This document shows positions 38,227 through 50,400 of a stretch of DNA of 64,000 nt, in pieces. The DNA is taken from NCBI GenBank assembly GCA_916610825.1, contig OU744450.1, positions 21,689,838-21,753,837 of the forward strand, in the 5' to 3' direction. Source of the DNA: Haliclystus octoradiatus (Eukaryota > Cnidaria > Staurozoa > Stauromedusae > Haliclystidae). Under the pieces are notes generated by a model that ran no database searches, had not been told where the DNA came from, and saw only the letters and a list, made by a program, of their open reading frames with translations. Position 1 is the first letter of the stretch; each line of letters opens with the position of its first letter. Made by a program: the position numbers and the translations under genes.

Positions 38227-38395
38227 ACAGTATAACAGTTATGTAACGTTTTTTTATCACATGATAATATAATTATGGCTATCTATATATAACATCAGAC
38301 AAATAGTGCTCAATTCCAATGGTTGGCATATAAAGAAGTTTTATTCGCATAAAGTGTAACCTTTGAGTTACAGAAATGAATGTGGATTTCTTGCC

Positions 38396-38401
38396 AATAA
38401 A
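38396..38401 (+). promoter_or_regulatory. Candidate poly(A) signal of channel gene C
   Basis: AATAAA lies 170 bp past the stop codon of gene C. Confidence 0.55.
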
Positions 38402-38524
38402 TTTTATTATTAATATATATATTCAAGTATTGTAATAGTAAATTAGAACAATTAATTATAGCGAGTGTAAACACAGAATGTATATGAATGTGCCCAATGT
38501 TGGGTAAAACAGAGCTTTATGGAA

Positions 38525-38695
38525 TAAGAGACAAAGAAGAGCCAAAAGCCTATTTCCGTTACCCAAAGTTTACCGCGTTTAATTGCGATCTTCAGACGGT
38601 AATACTCGTGTTTTTTATTACTATCTGAAGATCGGTATTAAACGCGAGAAACTCTGAGTAACGGAAAAAGGATGTTGTCTCATTTGTGTCTCTTA
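38525..38695. mobile_element. Foldback MITE downstream of channel gene C
   Basis: TAAGAGACAAA at the left edge and its inverse at the right edge (TTTGTGTCTCTTA) bound arms that also pair through the TTCCGTTAC, CGCGTTTAAT and GATCTTCAGA blocks around a short T-rich centre. It is 171 bp and non-coding. Confidence 0.7.
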
Positions 38696-39638
38696 CTCTA
38701 TATTTAAGAGTATTATATAGTGTCAATAGCAAAGAATATATAGCGCTCGATGTCATATGTATAATGAGAGAGCCGTAAATGATAATAATAAAAATAGAAA
38801 CGAATCACAGTCTCCAATTCATATCTCTTTCTATTATAATTATGTAATTACGAATATAAATTACATGTCATCGGTAATAAGATACCAATGATCAGATATC
38901 ACATATCAAATGATGTATATCTATAAAATTAACAAGAAAGACGACGGAGTTCATGATTAATATACAAAGCTAGAAAACAAGCCAAGATATAAATTACGCT
39001 TCATGTATATACCAGTAGTAGTAGTAGTAGTTTTGTTTATTAATGACATTTAAACGGTAAAGTACAAGCGTAATACGTTTACATTAATTTGAATGGTATT
39101 CGTAAAAGCAACCGATTCTTGATGTCAGATTTGATCTATATACTATATACTGTATGAATTTTATAGTGAATATCGTTTTGCAAATTTAGCATGATTTTAG
39201 GGTGTGTCTATGAAAATAGATGAAAGTAGATGAAAATATAATTATATATATAATGTTTTTTTTTTTTTTTTTTTTTTTTTTAATGTAAGTTAATGTAATT
39301 ATCTAAAATTTGTGATCAATTGGAAATTTGCAATTCGGTATGTATTAGTTTTTTGAAAGCAGGTAGTTTTAAGTCCAATAATCCAATTACAGATGTGTGA
39401 GTCTGAACCCGAATCCGATCGGGTTCGGCTTGATATTTTAGGTCTTCGGATAGGATTTGTAGTAGTACTAATCGGTTCTGATTACTTCAGATTCTAAAAA
39501 TAGGAACAATTGCCTTGATTCTAACGGTTAGATAAAAATTACAATCGTTCAAAATTGTTCAAAAATTACAATCAGAATAATAATTCAAAAAAAAAAAATA
39601 GGAACATCATATATTTATGAAAACATTATTTGAAATTA

Positions 39639-39644
39639 TTTATT
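39639..39644 (-). promoter_or_regulatory. Candidate poly(A) signal of DNAAF11
   Basis: AATAAA on the minus strand, only about 20 bp past the stop codon at 39664. This implies a very short 3' untranslated region. Confidence 0.55.
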
Positions 39645-39663
39645 ATATACAACCAACACAACA

Positions 39664-41091
39664 TTATATCAATGGTGGTAAATCATCGAGTTCTTCATTT
39701 TGATTTGTAATAATAAAGTTGTCATTCACTGGTGAAATAATATCTTGATTTTGTTTCCATGGTAATAAAACATCAATTTTACCTTTCTGTGATTGGTTGT
39801 TAGTTTTCGATGTTGCCATAGTTTCTGTTTTTTTGTTTACTTTTGTGGTCAACTTTATATTTGCTTTTGGTAATTCAATTAATAAATGTCCAGTAGTTTG
39901 TGATCGTTTTACATTAGACTTATCAATTGATATATTTTCATTTAATACTAATTGAAATATCTTCCCTTTAATATTTACACGAACAAAATTCGTTTCAATA
40001 TCAACTTTAATTAATGATGTATCTAAATACTTATAACATTCTAATTCTAATAGAAATTTATTATCAGTTTCATTTAAATAAAAATTAAGTTTTGCTTGAT
40101 TAATATTTAAGGGTTGATCATTTTTATCAAAATATTTTATTTCCCGTGGTTTATTATTTGAATCATTGATCAAATCATGATTTCGTTTTGATTCATTTTC
40201 TAATTTTTTCTTTTCAATATGTTGATGAATTTCTTTTCTACTTTCTGGTGTATAGTCACATGGTGTATTCCAAAATTCTTTTTCTGCTTCCATATCATCA
40301 TTTATGTTTTTATTTTCATAAGCTTTGCAAATGTTGTTTTTATTTATCATACGATTTGTTTCAGATATAAGATTGATTTCTTTGTTTACATTATTACAAG
40401 ATATATTTTCAATTTTATTATCCTTTAAATCCATTCCTTCCTTCTTCGAATATACATTATTGTCTTGAATAACGTTTTCCTTGCATCTCAGATCAGATTT
40501 TTCAGCAGCATCTGCAGCATCCTTATCATTAATATTCATCGTTTCTTTCTTTTTCTTCTTCAACAAATTCCTCTGTTGCCTCAAAATATCACCACGTAAA
40601 CTTAAGTAATTTTGCATTGCTTCAATTCTTTCAGATTTTAATATTTCTTTCCCGTCTAAAGATTTAAGCTGAGGTAATGTAGCAATTACATAGTCTCTAT
40701 AACCTATATATTCTGTACATGGATTTCCTGTTAAAAATAATTCCTTTAATCCTTCCAAAGGTTTCAATGTTTCAACATCTGTTAACTCACATATGAAATT
40801 CACTGTGAAATCTAACTTTTCTAAAGACTCACATCTTTCCAGATTTTCAATCTTTTCAACATTATTCAAAGCTAAATTTAAATATTGAAGCTTTTTTAAA
40901 CGCCCTACGTTTTCTATTCTTGAAATTAAATTCCCTTGTAAGTACAAAATCTTCAACTTCCGACACCATTTGTCCAAATTTTCTAAACGTTCTATATCTA
41001 ATTGATGAAGGGATACTTCTTCAAGTGTAGATAACTCACAATTATTGTGTTCTGCTTTCCTTCGAATCAAATCTTCGGTAATAAATACCAT
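39664..41091 (-). CDS. DNAAF11: DNAAF11 (LRRC6/tilB), dynein arm assembly factor, single exon
   Basis: The 475-residue product is a full-length member of the LRRC6/tilB family. These are cytoplasmic factors required, with other DNAAFs, to pre-assemble ciliary dynein arms. N-terminal leucine-rich repeats span about residues 20-130 (for example LKILYLQGNLISRIENV, LQYLNLALNNVEKIENL). They are followed by an LRR cap (LFLTGNPCTEY, LPQLKSLDGKEI), a basic coiled-coil region near 165-185, the EFWNTPCDYTPESR motif, a CS/p23-like beta domain (SLIKVDIETNFVRVNIKGK, KRSQTTGHLLIELPK), and the family's C-terminal PPLI. I chose the ATG at 41091 (MVFITEDLIRR) because family members start just before ITEDLIRR; the frame's upstream codons are non-ATG. 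It is intronless. ZZZ3 ends about 405 bp upstream on the same strand. Its presence implies the organism makes motile cilia. Confidence 0.95.
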   Translation of the reverse strand: MVFITEDLIRRKAEHNNCELSTLEEVSLHQLDIERLENLDKWCRKLKILYLQGNLISRIENVGRLKKLQYLNLALNNVEKIENLERCESLEKLDFTVNFICELTDVETLKPLEGLKELFLTGNPCTEYIGYRDYVIATLPQLKSLDGKEILKSERIEAMQNYLSLRGDILRQQRNLLKKKKKETMNINDKDAADAAEKSDLRCKENVIQDNNVYSKKEGMDLKDNKIENISCNNVNKEINLISETNRMINKNNICKAYENKNINDDMEAEKEFWNTPCDYTPESRKEIHQHIEKKKLENESKRNHDLINDSNNKPREIKYFDKNDQPLNINQAKLNFYLNETDNKFLLELECYKYLDTSLIKVDIETNFVRVNIKGKIFQLVLNENISIDKSNVKRSQTTGHLLIELPKANIKLTTKVNKKTETMATSKTNNQSQKGKIDVLLPWKQNQDIISPVNDNFIITNQNEELDDLPPLI

Positions 41092-41496
41092 TATCACTGA
41101 CAAAGATCAATTATAATAATTGTAAATTTGGTTTGAATATACAAAACTTGCGAAGCTAAACTTTTGTAAACCAACGCTAAGCCGCCATTTTATCAAATTG
41201 AATAGTTGCTATGGAAGCTATAAAACACATGACAGTGAGGCGTGGAGGGCAAACAAAATTGCATAACATGTTTTCCACAATATTTGTCTTGTTCGTTTTT
41301 GCCGGATATACAAAATAAGCGTATGATCATATTGTAAACCAATCTATAATAAACCCCTTATATTTCCACCTCACTAATAAAAATACATACTGTACATATA
41401 TAAGACCAAAACAAACATTAAAAAAAAAACAGAAAATAGAATCCTTTTTTCTTTATGGTAGCATTGTATCAGAAAATATTTTAAAACTAAAAATGA

Positions 41497-44400
41497 TTAT
41501 TTACCACTTGGTTTGAAATTTGAATCTAAATAATTATAATCTCCACTTATCTGTTCAAATCGCAGATAATCATCATCAAGAAATGTTGGTTCTTTTGATA
41601 TTTCTATTAGACGATGTTCATTAGTATGATTTGCAATCCCACATGGTTTACTGTAATGAAATGAAATGAAATGAAATGAATAGTGGCCTTGGTGTAGTGG
41701 GTAGTGGCCTTGGTGTAGTGGCTAGGGTGTTGGACCACGGCCCGCAGGGTCTCGGGTTCAATCCCTGTCCGAAGCACTACAGGTTGGCGTCAGGAAGGGC
41801 ATCCGGCTATTAAACGCACACAAGCTTCAAAATACTAACAAATTAACCAACCACCCCGGTGAAAAAAAGCTGTAAGCTTACACGGTTCGTGGAAAAATGA
41901 TAGATACAAAAAAAAAAAAAAATAGGAAAATCAAAATGAATTATTCTCTAGCAACCTGATGACAAAACATTATCATGAAAAGCTCCTGGAAGCGAACACC
42001 ATTTCTTGAACATCATGGACTGTACTACTGTGCTTCTTCATCTTTCGAGACTCTCACTCCCACAATCCTCCCCCCCCATTTTATCGAGCTCTGGCTGACA
42101 ATAAGGCTACAGATTTTGAAAATCTGAAAAGCTACTAATAACATACTGAAACTTACTGAATAGGCTACTAGCTAGTATTGGGTATTAGTTCTATAAATTG
42201 GGTATTTTTCAGTAGCTTTCAAATTTTAAGATGTTTCAATAGTTTTTCAGCAAAATGAGAAGAATCTAGATTTACGTTTCTGGTGAATTTCAGTATGGTT
42301 TCAGTACCCAATCCTATTCCAGTATGTTCTCAATAGATTTCCACAAGTATATCCAAGATTCATAGTGCAACAAAGCTTGTAAATAAGACAATTCAGGATA
42401 CAAAACATTATAAAAAGATACTACTTGCCCATAGCCCTGTCAAAACTTTCCAGGGAAGCAAATGTGACAAATAACTCGTTTGAACATAATAATTTGAGAA
42501 TCTAAAACTTAACAAGGCGAAACCAAAAATGGCCTATTAATAATACTTTATTAATAAAAAATTACTAAGTTAAGAGGTATGAATTCAGCAGGAATTCTAA
42601 ATTTAAGTATCTAGACTTTTTCTTAGTCATTGAGCAATCTGAGCAATACTAACATTTATAAAGAATACCTACAAGCAGAGAAATATCTTACCTCTGAGCG
42701 CAATTATCGCATAAATCAATACTATCTTGATCACCGCAATCAACACAATGCCAACGCTTCCCGACGATTGGTTCCATTCCACAATAATCACACTATAATA
42801 AAATTTATTTCATATTTAAAAACTTGAACTTCGAAGCTAAATTTGAATCAGAAGAGAACATCAAAATAGATCTTATGTGAGAACACAATTTTAGAAAATC
42901 ATTTATGTGAACATTAATCAAACATGCATTTTACATTTCCGTTGCTACATTTGTTGGCATTCAGTTTGAAACTGGATATCCAGCTAGAATCTTCAGATTG
43001 TCTGCCTGTGTGAAACATCTGTTAAACTCATGAACAATTCATAAACCTCATAATGAACAGTTCATGAAAATTGGTAGCCTGCGTTACAGACCGCGATTCA
43101 TTCACGAAAGAATAGGGTCTGTGTGAATTGCTCGGTTTCTCTATCCAGGCCTCATATCAGAATAAATTTGATGTCACATAATTATGCAAGATTAAGGTGA
43201 TTCTCACTGGAATTTTTACATCACTTTGTTAATTTCAGTTGACATGACTGCAATAAGTTCTATTTTAGGCTTTGTAGCTATGACAATTAATTGATCAAAC
43301 AGAGGTGATGAATTTATTATCTAAGAACAATAGATTTACCATGCATCGATCACAAACTTCCGCTCTACGTTTTCGTAGAGTGGCTGGACAGAGAACTGTT
43401 CAAATCACACAGACCCTATTCTTTTGTGAATGAATCGCGGTCTGTAACGCAGACTAAAAAATTGGGCAATTATGAACTTATTTTGCAGGCGTGAGCTTTA
43501 AATAAGATGTGTAAGATGTCGCAAATTACGTCTTTATGAGTTTTGAAAAACTATAAAACATACTAAAAAATTCTTGAATAGGGTGCTGAATAAGATACTT
43601 TTCAATAGCTTTCAAATTTTAAGGTGCCATTCAGTAATTTTTCAGTGCAATGAGAAGAATCTAGATTTATGTGTTAGTTGGATTTCAGTACGGCATGTTT
43701 TAAGTACACAATCCCATTCCAGTAAGTAATCAGTCGGTTTCCAGTAAAGTGATTCAGTATCTCCAAGATTCATTGTTCATATTATGCATTGCTTTACCCC
43801 AAATGCAATCATTAATACAAATTCAACATGAAAGAAAAGAAAACTGGAAGATATACAAACCATATATCCTCGATGAATTGTCTGTTGCTTTTCCTGCATT
43901 AAAGAGACACGCATTTATGAAAGCATATGAATGGAATTATGGGTAGAGCATAAGTATAAGCAAAATAAAATTGTGAAACATAATATAAATTTTATAGGTA
44001 AATAATAATTTTGACTTGTCTTAGAATTTTCGTGAATTGGTGCCTCGAGGGATCGTCTAGTTTCTCCCATTAAGTCTAAACGCAAGCGATTACATTTATA
44101 ATGAATCATACATTATATTGATAGATATAATTTAACAGATATTTGACAACAAACTTAATCACACTGAATGCAAAACCGAGTTTGCACAATAATAATAAGG
44201 AATTCAAGTAAAAGTAAATTTGAATGATTGCTTATGGCTGAGCTTTACACAATAAATGATTGCATTAGTGAGTAAACATAAAAATAAACATTAAAATTTA
44301 AATTCTACTGTTGTATTTATTATTGATATAAACATATATAATTGTCCATTTGAAAACAACCTTGTAGATTAATTTGAAGTTGATTAGGACCATAGCTAAA

Positions 44401-47400
44401 GTTTGGGCTGAAAAGAATAGAAGATGTGGCAATCAATAATTGATTGATTATTTTATCCAACTTTTTAAATGTTTTTGGCTTTGAAAAGTGATGCTTTTAA
44501 TAATGGAGTGCTGCAAATCTTGCTTAATATCTGGTATAAAAAATGTTAGATACAATCAAACCTGTTATAGCGGTCACCTCTACACAGCGACCACCTGTAG
44601 TGGCTACTCTTGTAATGTCTAAAATAGTATTTTCTATTGAAGGAAACCTGTATATAAAGGCAGCCTGTCTATAGTGGTCAATTTATCTACCTTTCGTAGC
44701 TGACCGGTATATACAGGTTTCACTGTAGTATGAAAACTAACAGAGGGTTTATTAACTGAATTTGACAGTACTTCTGCTTCTTGATTGCTATACAACCTGT
44801 AGAGCGTTTTAGTGAAAAATGTGAAAGTATGGTATACATATTTTATGATGGGTACATTTTTATGTTAACTCACTTTTGATTTCCCACGTCGTATACGTTT
44901 TAACTCCATTAATTCTTTATATTCTTCACTGTCTTGCAATTCAGCTGGTATATCAATGTCATCCTTAAAAACAAGATAAATCAGAAATTATTGATTTGAG
45001 GGATCTCGAAGGCAGAGCCTCCCCTGAGAAAACAGTTCAGGAGTTCATAAACAGTTCATGAACATTAAATGACCCCAAATTTTCATGAACTGTTCATGAA
45101 TTACCTGTGAGGGTTCATGAACTGTTCATGAACTCCTGAACTGTTTTTTGCAGAGCCTATTCTACGAGAATATTGGGGTAAGGGAAAAAGTATGCCTAGG
45201 CAAAATTACTTTTTCACAATTTTTTGCAACCTTTTTGAACAGCAGTGATATGAACAATAGAAATTACTTTTTTCTGAATGAGAATCTTGTTTATCAATAG
45301 ACCAAAATTTACAAAATTATTGGTTATATTTAGAATGTCTTCAAAAGATGTTCCTGCTATACTACATGGACTATTATCACTATCTAGTTACAAAATCTCT
45401 GAACATGGGGACTCCGAATAAGAAAATGTTCATTTCTATTGAAATTATATTTGTTCAACCATCAAGAAACTGTTCAGGAGTTTATGAACAGTTCATGAAC
45501 ATTAGATGGCCCCAATGTTCATGAATTGTTTTTCGCAGGGGAAGTAATAAAGAAACAGCCCAAGCTAGCTTCAATTGTTCCAGTACTGTCAGTACTCTGA
45601 AACTTACAAAAGCATTGTCAGCATTTCCACTTTGAGTGGAGAAGGAGTTAAGACTTGAACTATCATCATCGTCATCATTCATATAAACATGAGGTCGCCA
45701 AGATGGAAAAAACGTTGAATTACGGTAGTTGATTCTGTTGGCTTTTGCCTATGAAGAAAAAACACTTTGTAACACAATTTATAATCTTTACACAAACTGG
45801 TTAAACTTCCTTATGATAGGCTATGCAGATCATTAAGTTAATGGTTATTTAATGGATTGTTTATTGTTAGGTTTTATGAACTATTAAAATTATCAAAGTG
45901 TATATTCCGGATATTGGGGGATTGCTTCTTTAGAGAACAGTTTCTATCCGTGCATGTTCCTATTTTATTATCACTTTGTGCTATCATGACTGCTCAACAA
46001 AAATGCAGCTCATTGAAGTGAAGTTGTTTATGTCTCACTCTTTTTCCACCAGGAAGCTGTTTATTTTTCACAAGAGGTTTTTCGTGTTTTTGTCTATTAA
46101 AAACAAAACGCCAACCAAATGAAAATCTGCTTTCAGAATGACCGAATCAACGTTCAGGTCAAGATGCAGGCCCACAGATATATTTTATCTAGGTTTGAGG
46201 TCTAACAAAAGAGATGTCTATGATTTTTTACAATTTTTTTGCTTTTTCAATGAATTACCTTCTTTAGGTTATGAATACTTGGTACCCTTCCAGGAACAGG
46301 CAGCCCAGCTTTGGCAAGCTTGATGAAATACTTTTGTACACGACTGGCAACCTGAAACAAATAGTAAGTCATAGTTTAACCAATTCACCAAGCGCTGCCA
46401 TTGTTCTCCAAGTTTATAGGTACATGGAATGTGTGAACACAGCCTGAAGTAGACTAGAAGGCTTCGATATTTGCGGTCAAACTCTTCTTACTTTGAAAGC
46501 ATATAAATCGGGCAAGAATAGAATTTCACGCTACTAAAACTATGTAATGTTCTGGTAAAAATTAAGCAATCTAACTTCATAAAAATCTTCCAAAATTGAT
46601 AGAAATGAGGTCTTGAATGCCATAACAGTACATCAGAAATAGAAAGGGTTTTAAATGGAACGCATTTAGTAATTGCATCAAGCTGTGCTTGATATTTGGA
46701 TTGTGTGATCGCGCTTTGGTGAATTGAATTATTGAAATAATAGCACACATGGGAATATGCTTTAGACAGCCTCAGCAGAAAAATGGGGTTAAGAGGAGGA
46801 ATATGATGTTGTTTAGCAATGTAGTTTGTTACAGCAATTTAATACATTTTGAAAACACTACCTCGAAAATTCCTCTGTGAAAACAGTTTATGAACATCAA
46901 ATAAACAAATTTTCATAAAAAGCACACCATTCAATCAACCTTTCATGAATTGTATGCCTATATGCAGTGTTCTCAAGCAGTTCGCAATATTTCATGAGGT
47001 TCATGAACTGTTCATGAACAAGATACTGGACAGTAGAATCACAAATAATATTCTTACTTGTATGGCTGTTCGGTTTCCAAGTGCATCAGCGATTTTTGAC
47101 CATCTTCTAGTTTCAATTTCTTCTGGTGGATATACATGTAATAATTTTTCAAGTCGTTCCTAATAACAATAAACATACTCGTACACAACTGCGAAATTTT
47201 CATGAAGTATTCAAGAATTGTCAATTGCCTGTTATAATCCATTGTACAGCTTCATATATGTTTGTGAACATGAGAAAAGTTTTTGCAGCCCCGGCTACCT
47301 GCAGAAGCCTTCCAGAAACCTGCATTTTTAATCCAAAACATTTAGAAAACTTTTTACATAAAAAGGTCCTGGAATATTTTCAATTTTCTGATGTGTAGAA

Positions 47401-50400
47401 AAACAAGAAAAAAAAACAGATTTTCTTCAGAATTTTTGTCAGCCTTCTGGAAACCTAGTTGCAAAGTTGCCGAGTTTGTTCGGACAATCCTAGCAAAAAA
47501 TTTATTTGAGTTCATGAACTGTTCATGAATTTTACTAAATATTCACGGTCCTCTTGAACTGTTTGTGAATAACTCATGGATGTAAATGTTTTGCTTTTTT
47601 TGTGGACCTCTTAATGAACTGTTCATGAGAATTGCACCATTTAACACTCATCAACCATTTCCACAGGGGAAATATGTGAGTGTATATTATCGATTAACGA
47701 TGAACCTTGTGAAATGCATGAATTCATGAACGTGAAGGATATAAGAATGTGAAGAATATAAGAACAGTTCATGAACAGTTCATGGAAATTTGGGGCCATT
47801 TAACGTTTATTAACTATTCTTGAATTGTTTTTCATGGGGGTGGTCACGGTTTTGTTGAGTAAATAAAACAACTCATGAAATTAATTACTCGCCCTTCCTT
47901 ATATTCTTTAAGAAAAATGATGCCTGGTTGCTGTGCTTCATTGCGATTTACCTGCACGAGTGATGTTAGTCCGAGACACAAATGAAGTGTAATTAATATC
48001 TGAGCCGCATGAAGAATTCATAAAATTTGGACAATTGCACGTTCTCAATTGAAATGTGTTCACAGGGAGAGTGCTTTATAAATAGTCCCTGATTGTCTTG
48101 CAAAGAAAATGCATATATTATCCAACATATTACTTGTTCTTCGTTGGTCCATAACTGACTAACAGATGATGGTTTGTTTTCATCCCAAATCTTTGATGAA
48201 AGAAGATCACCATCTGCAAGCCTGCTGCAAAATAAAAGAAACTTAAATATAAAGAAAAGGACAATATTTCTATGAAAACAAATAACGGTTGGTCCAGGGT
48301 GTCAGAAATTAAAGGTTTAGAGGAAACACATTTTCATATTAAATACCTTAAACCTGAAATTGATTGAACTTAAAATGCTTCATAATTCCAAAGTAATGTT
48401 ACAAAAATGAATTTCAAAACCTTAAAAGTATGAAATCCAAAAATCATAATTTAAATTAAAAAAAATCTTGATGATTGAAAACCTCATAGATCTGTTCTGG
48501 CCTTCCAAGGACAAGATTCCAGTCTCAAGTAGCCTGGGCGCGGACAGCCTAAGGCTAGTCCTAAAAGCCTGGGAAAAGCCAAATTGAGAACAGTTAAATA
48601 CTATTACAGTAGATTTTTCATCCAGACTTTGATAACCAGCTAATGTTTTTGATAACCTGATAGTGTTTTTGAAGAGGGTTTGCATTCTATGAATAAATGT
48701 TGACAGCAATCAATAGTGTTCCTCCCAGTGATTTGACTTCACGCAGTGTATGTAAAGATCCAGAACATTTAACAACTACACAGTACAATATCTAGCCTGC
48801 GTGCAGACAGACTTTTCCTTTGCATAGTTTGTCTGCGTATTGGTGCCGCCACCACCGAGTATCGATTAGTAAGTGTTTGTACTGAATTCATAATAAATAA
48901 ATATTTACGTAGTGTGGTTTCCTGTCATTGCTTAATTTTCATTATTTTAAAATATTTGCCAATTGTTCATATATTTATTAGCCAATTACAACATGCTACC
49001 AAAAAGTGATAGTGAAAAGAACAATCAGTACGCTAAATTAAGTGCTTATGCGCAGACAGACTACACAAAGAAAAAATCTGTCTTCAAGCCAGCTATACAA
49101 TATCCAACAACCGTTTGAAAGGAATTTCAACATATCTGAGATCAGTTTTCAGTTAGAAAGAGGCATTCTCTTAGGATATTATCAATGATTGAACAGAGAA
49201 GAAAAAACATTTGTTTATACTTTTCGGAAACACCAGATCTTAAATCTTCTACAGCCTCTTTTTCACTATCTAGAATCAAAGAAAATATAATACAGACAAA
49301 ATATAGACAAAAAATTATAATAAGTAAACAACAGTTACTTTGATTATTTTGAAATGTGTGCAATCAGGCAGATCAGACAACACTCAAAACTAAATTTTAG
49401 CAGAGTACAATTTCTTAGATTTTCATTTTAATGTTCAACTGATTTTTATTTTCCATGAAAAACGCTTCATTAGCAGTTTATGAACTTTATGAACAGATCA
49501 CAGAGAATTGTCATGAAATTTTAAACATATTATATGATAGGCCTAAAGTTCATTTACAGTTCATGAAATTTATGAACATTTCATGAACAACTGATAATAG
49601 TGATTAAAAACAGATAAATGTAAAATTGGAAAATTATTTCATGAAGTTTTCAACTTTGTGAAAATAGAAAATTGTGAAAAAAATCATGACAATGTGCCAT
49701 TTCATACTAAGCTCGTTTCAAACCTCCCTGTTATTCCAAGAACGCAATCCAAATCATTCGGAGATTGTTCCTTCTCGGTAGCTGGACCAACAGTTACATT
49801 GCCAGAGCAGGTTAGAAACTGTAACACATTGGACATTTTTAAAGCATCTTTAAAGACTTATCTCTTTCAAGAAGGGTATTTCCCGTAATTAAACTTTTAA
49901 GAACTTTTAATTAGTACCAAAAAAAAGAAAGAAATGTAGATAATGTGCATATATCATCATGAAATACATGAATGTGTAAAACAGCGCTTTAGAATATTTA
50001 TAGTTTTAGCACTTTATAAATTGTATATTATTATTATTATTATTTCACACCCACTCACTAACTTATTTTGCAAGCATGATATATACAGGCATGAAAGTCA
50101 ATGTCAAAAGAGAGAAAAAAGCCTTAAAAATATTGTTAAAACAACATTAGAATCAATTGTTTTGGGTAACGGGGAAAGCTCCTGTATGCAATGTAATAGG
50201 GGATGCTACCAGAGCCATCTATTTAAAATGTTTTAAATAGATGGCTCTGGATGCTACTGGAAACATATTTTTCAAAAAAATGATTGATTCTGATAAATAT
50301 GGAATGAAAAATACGACTGAAAAATTTATTGGTAATAGTTTGAAGCGGAAATGACGTAGATATTGATGCTTAAAAGTGCCCACTTTACCGCGCTGTTATT

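Larger units (their letters stand above)
38227..39663. other. Convergent spacer between channel gene C and DNAAF11
   Basis: Gene C (plus) and DNAAF11 (minus) end toward each other. The spacer holds the candidate poly(A) signals of both genes, a hairpin repeat (38525-38695), a GTA triplet run (39013-39031), a T tract of 26 (39256-39281), and part of the CCGAATCCGATCGGGTTCGG repeat family (about 39392-39600). I see no gene. Confidence 0.6.

Noticed and set aside
41092..41103. Four extra N-terminal codons for DNAAF11
   Set aside because: The upstream codon at 41101-41103 is TTG, not ATG, and the family starts just before ITEDLIRR.
41711..41765. Functional tRNA gene
   Set aside because: A and B boxes are present, but the sequence does not fold into a full cloverleaf with an acceptor stem. 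The A-rich tail and the extra middle segment show that it is a SINE.
43749..43946. Plus-strand frame in ZZZ3 intron 10 as the missing linker exon
   Set aside because: It is on the wrong strand for ZZZ3 and shares no similarity with the linker region; exons 10 and 11 already join in frame.
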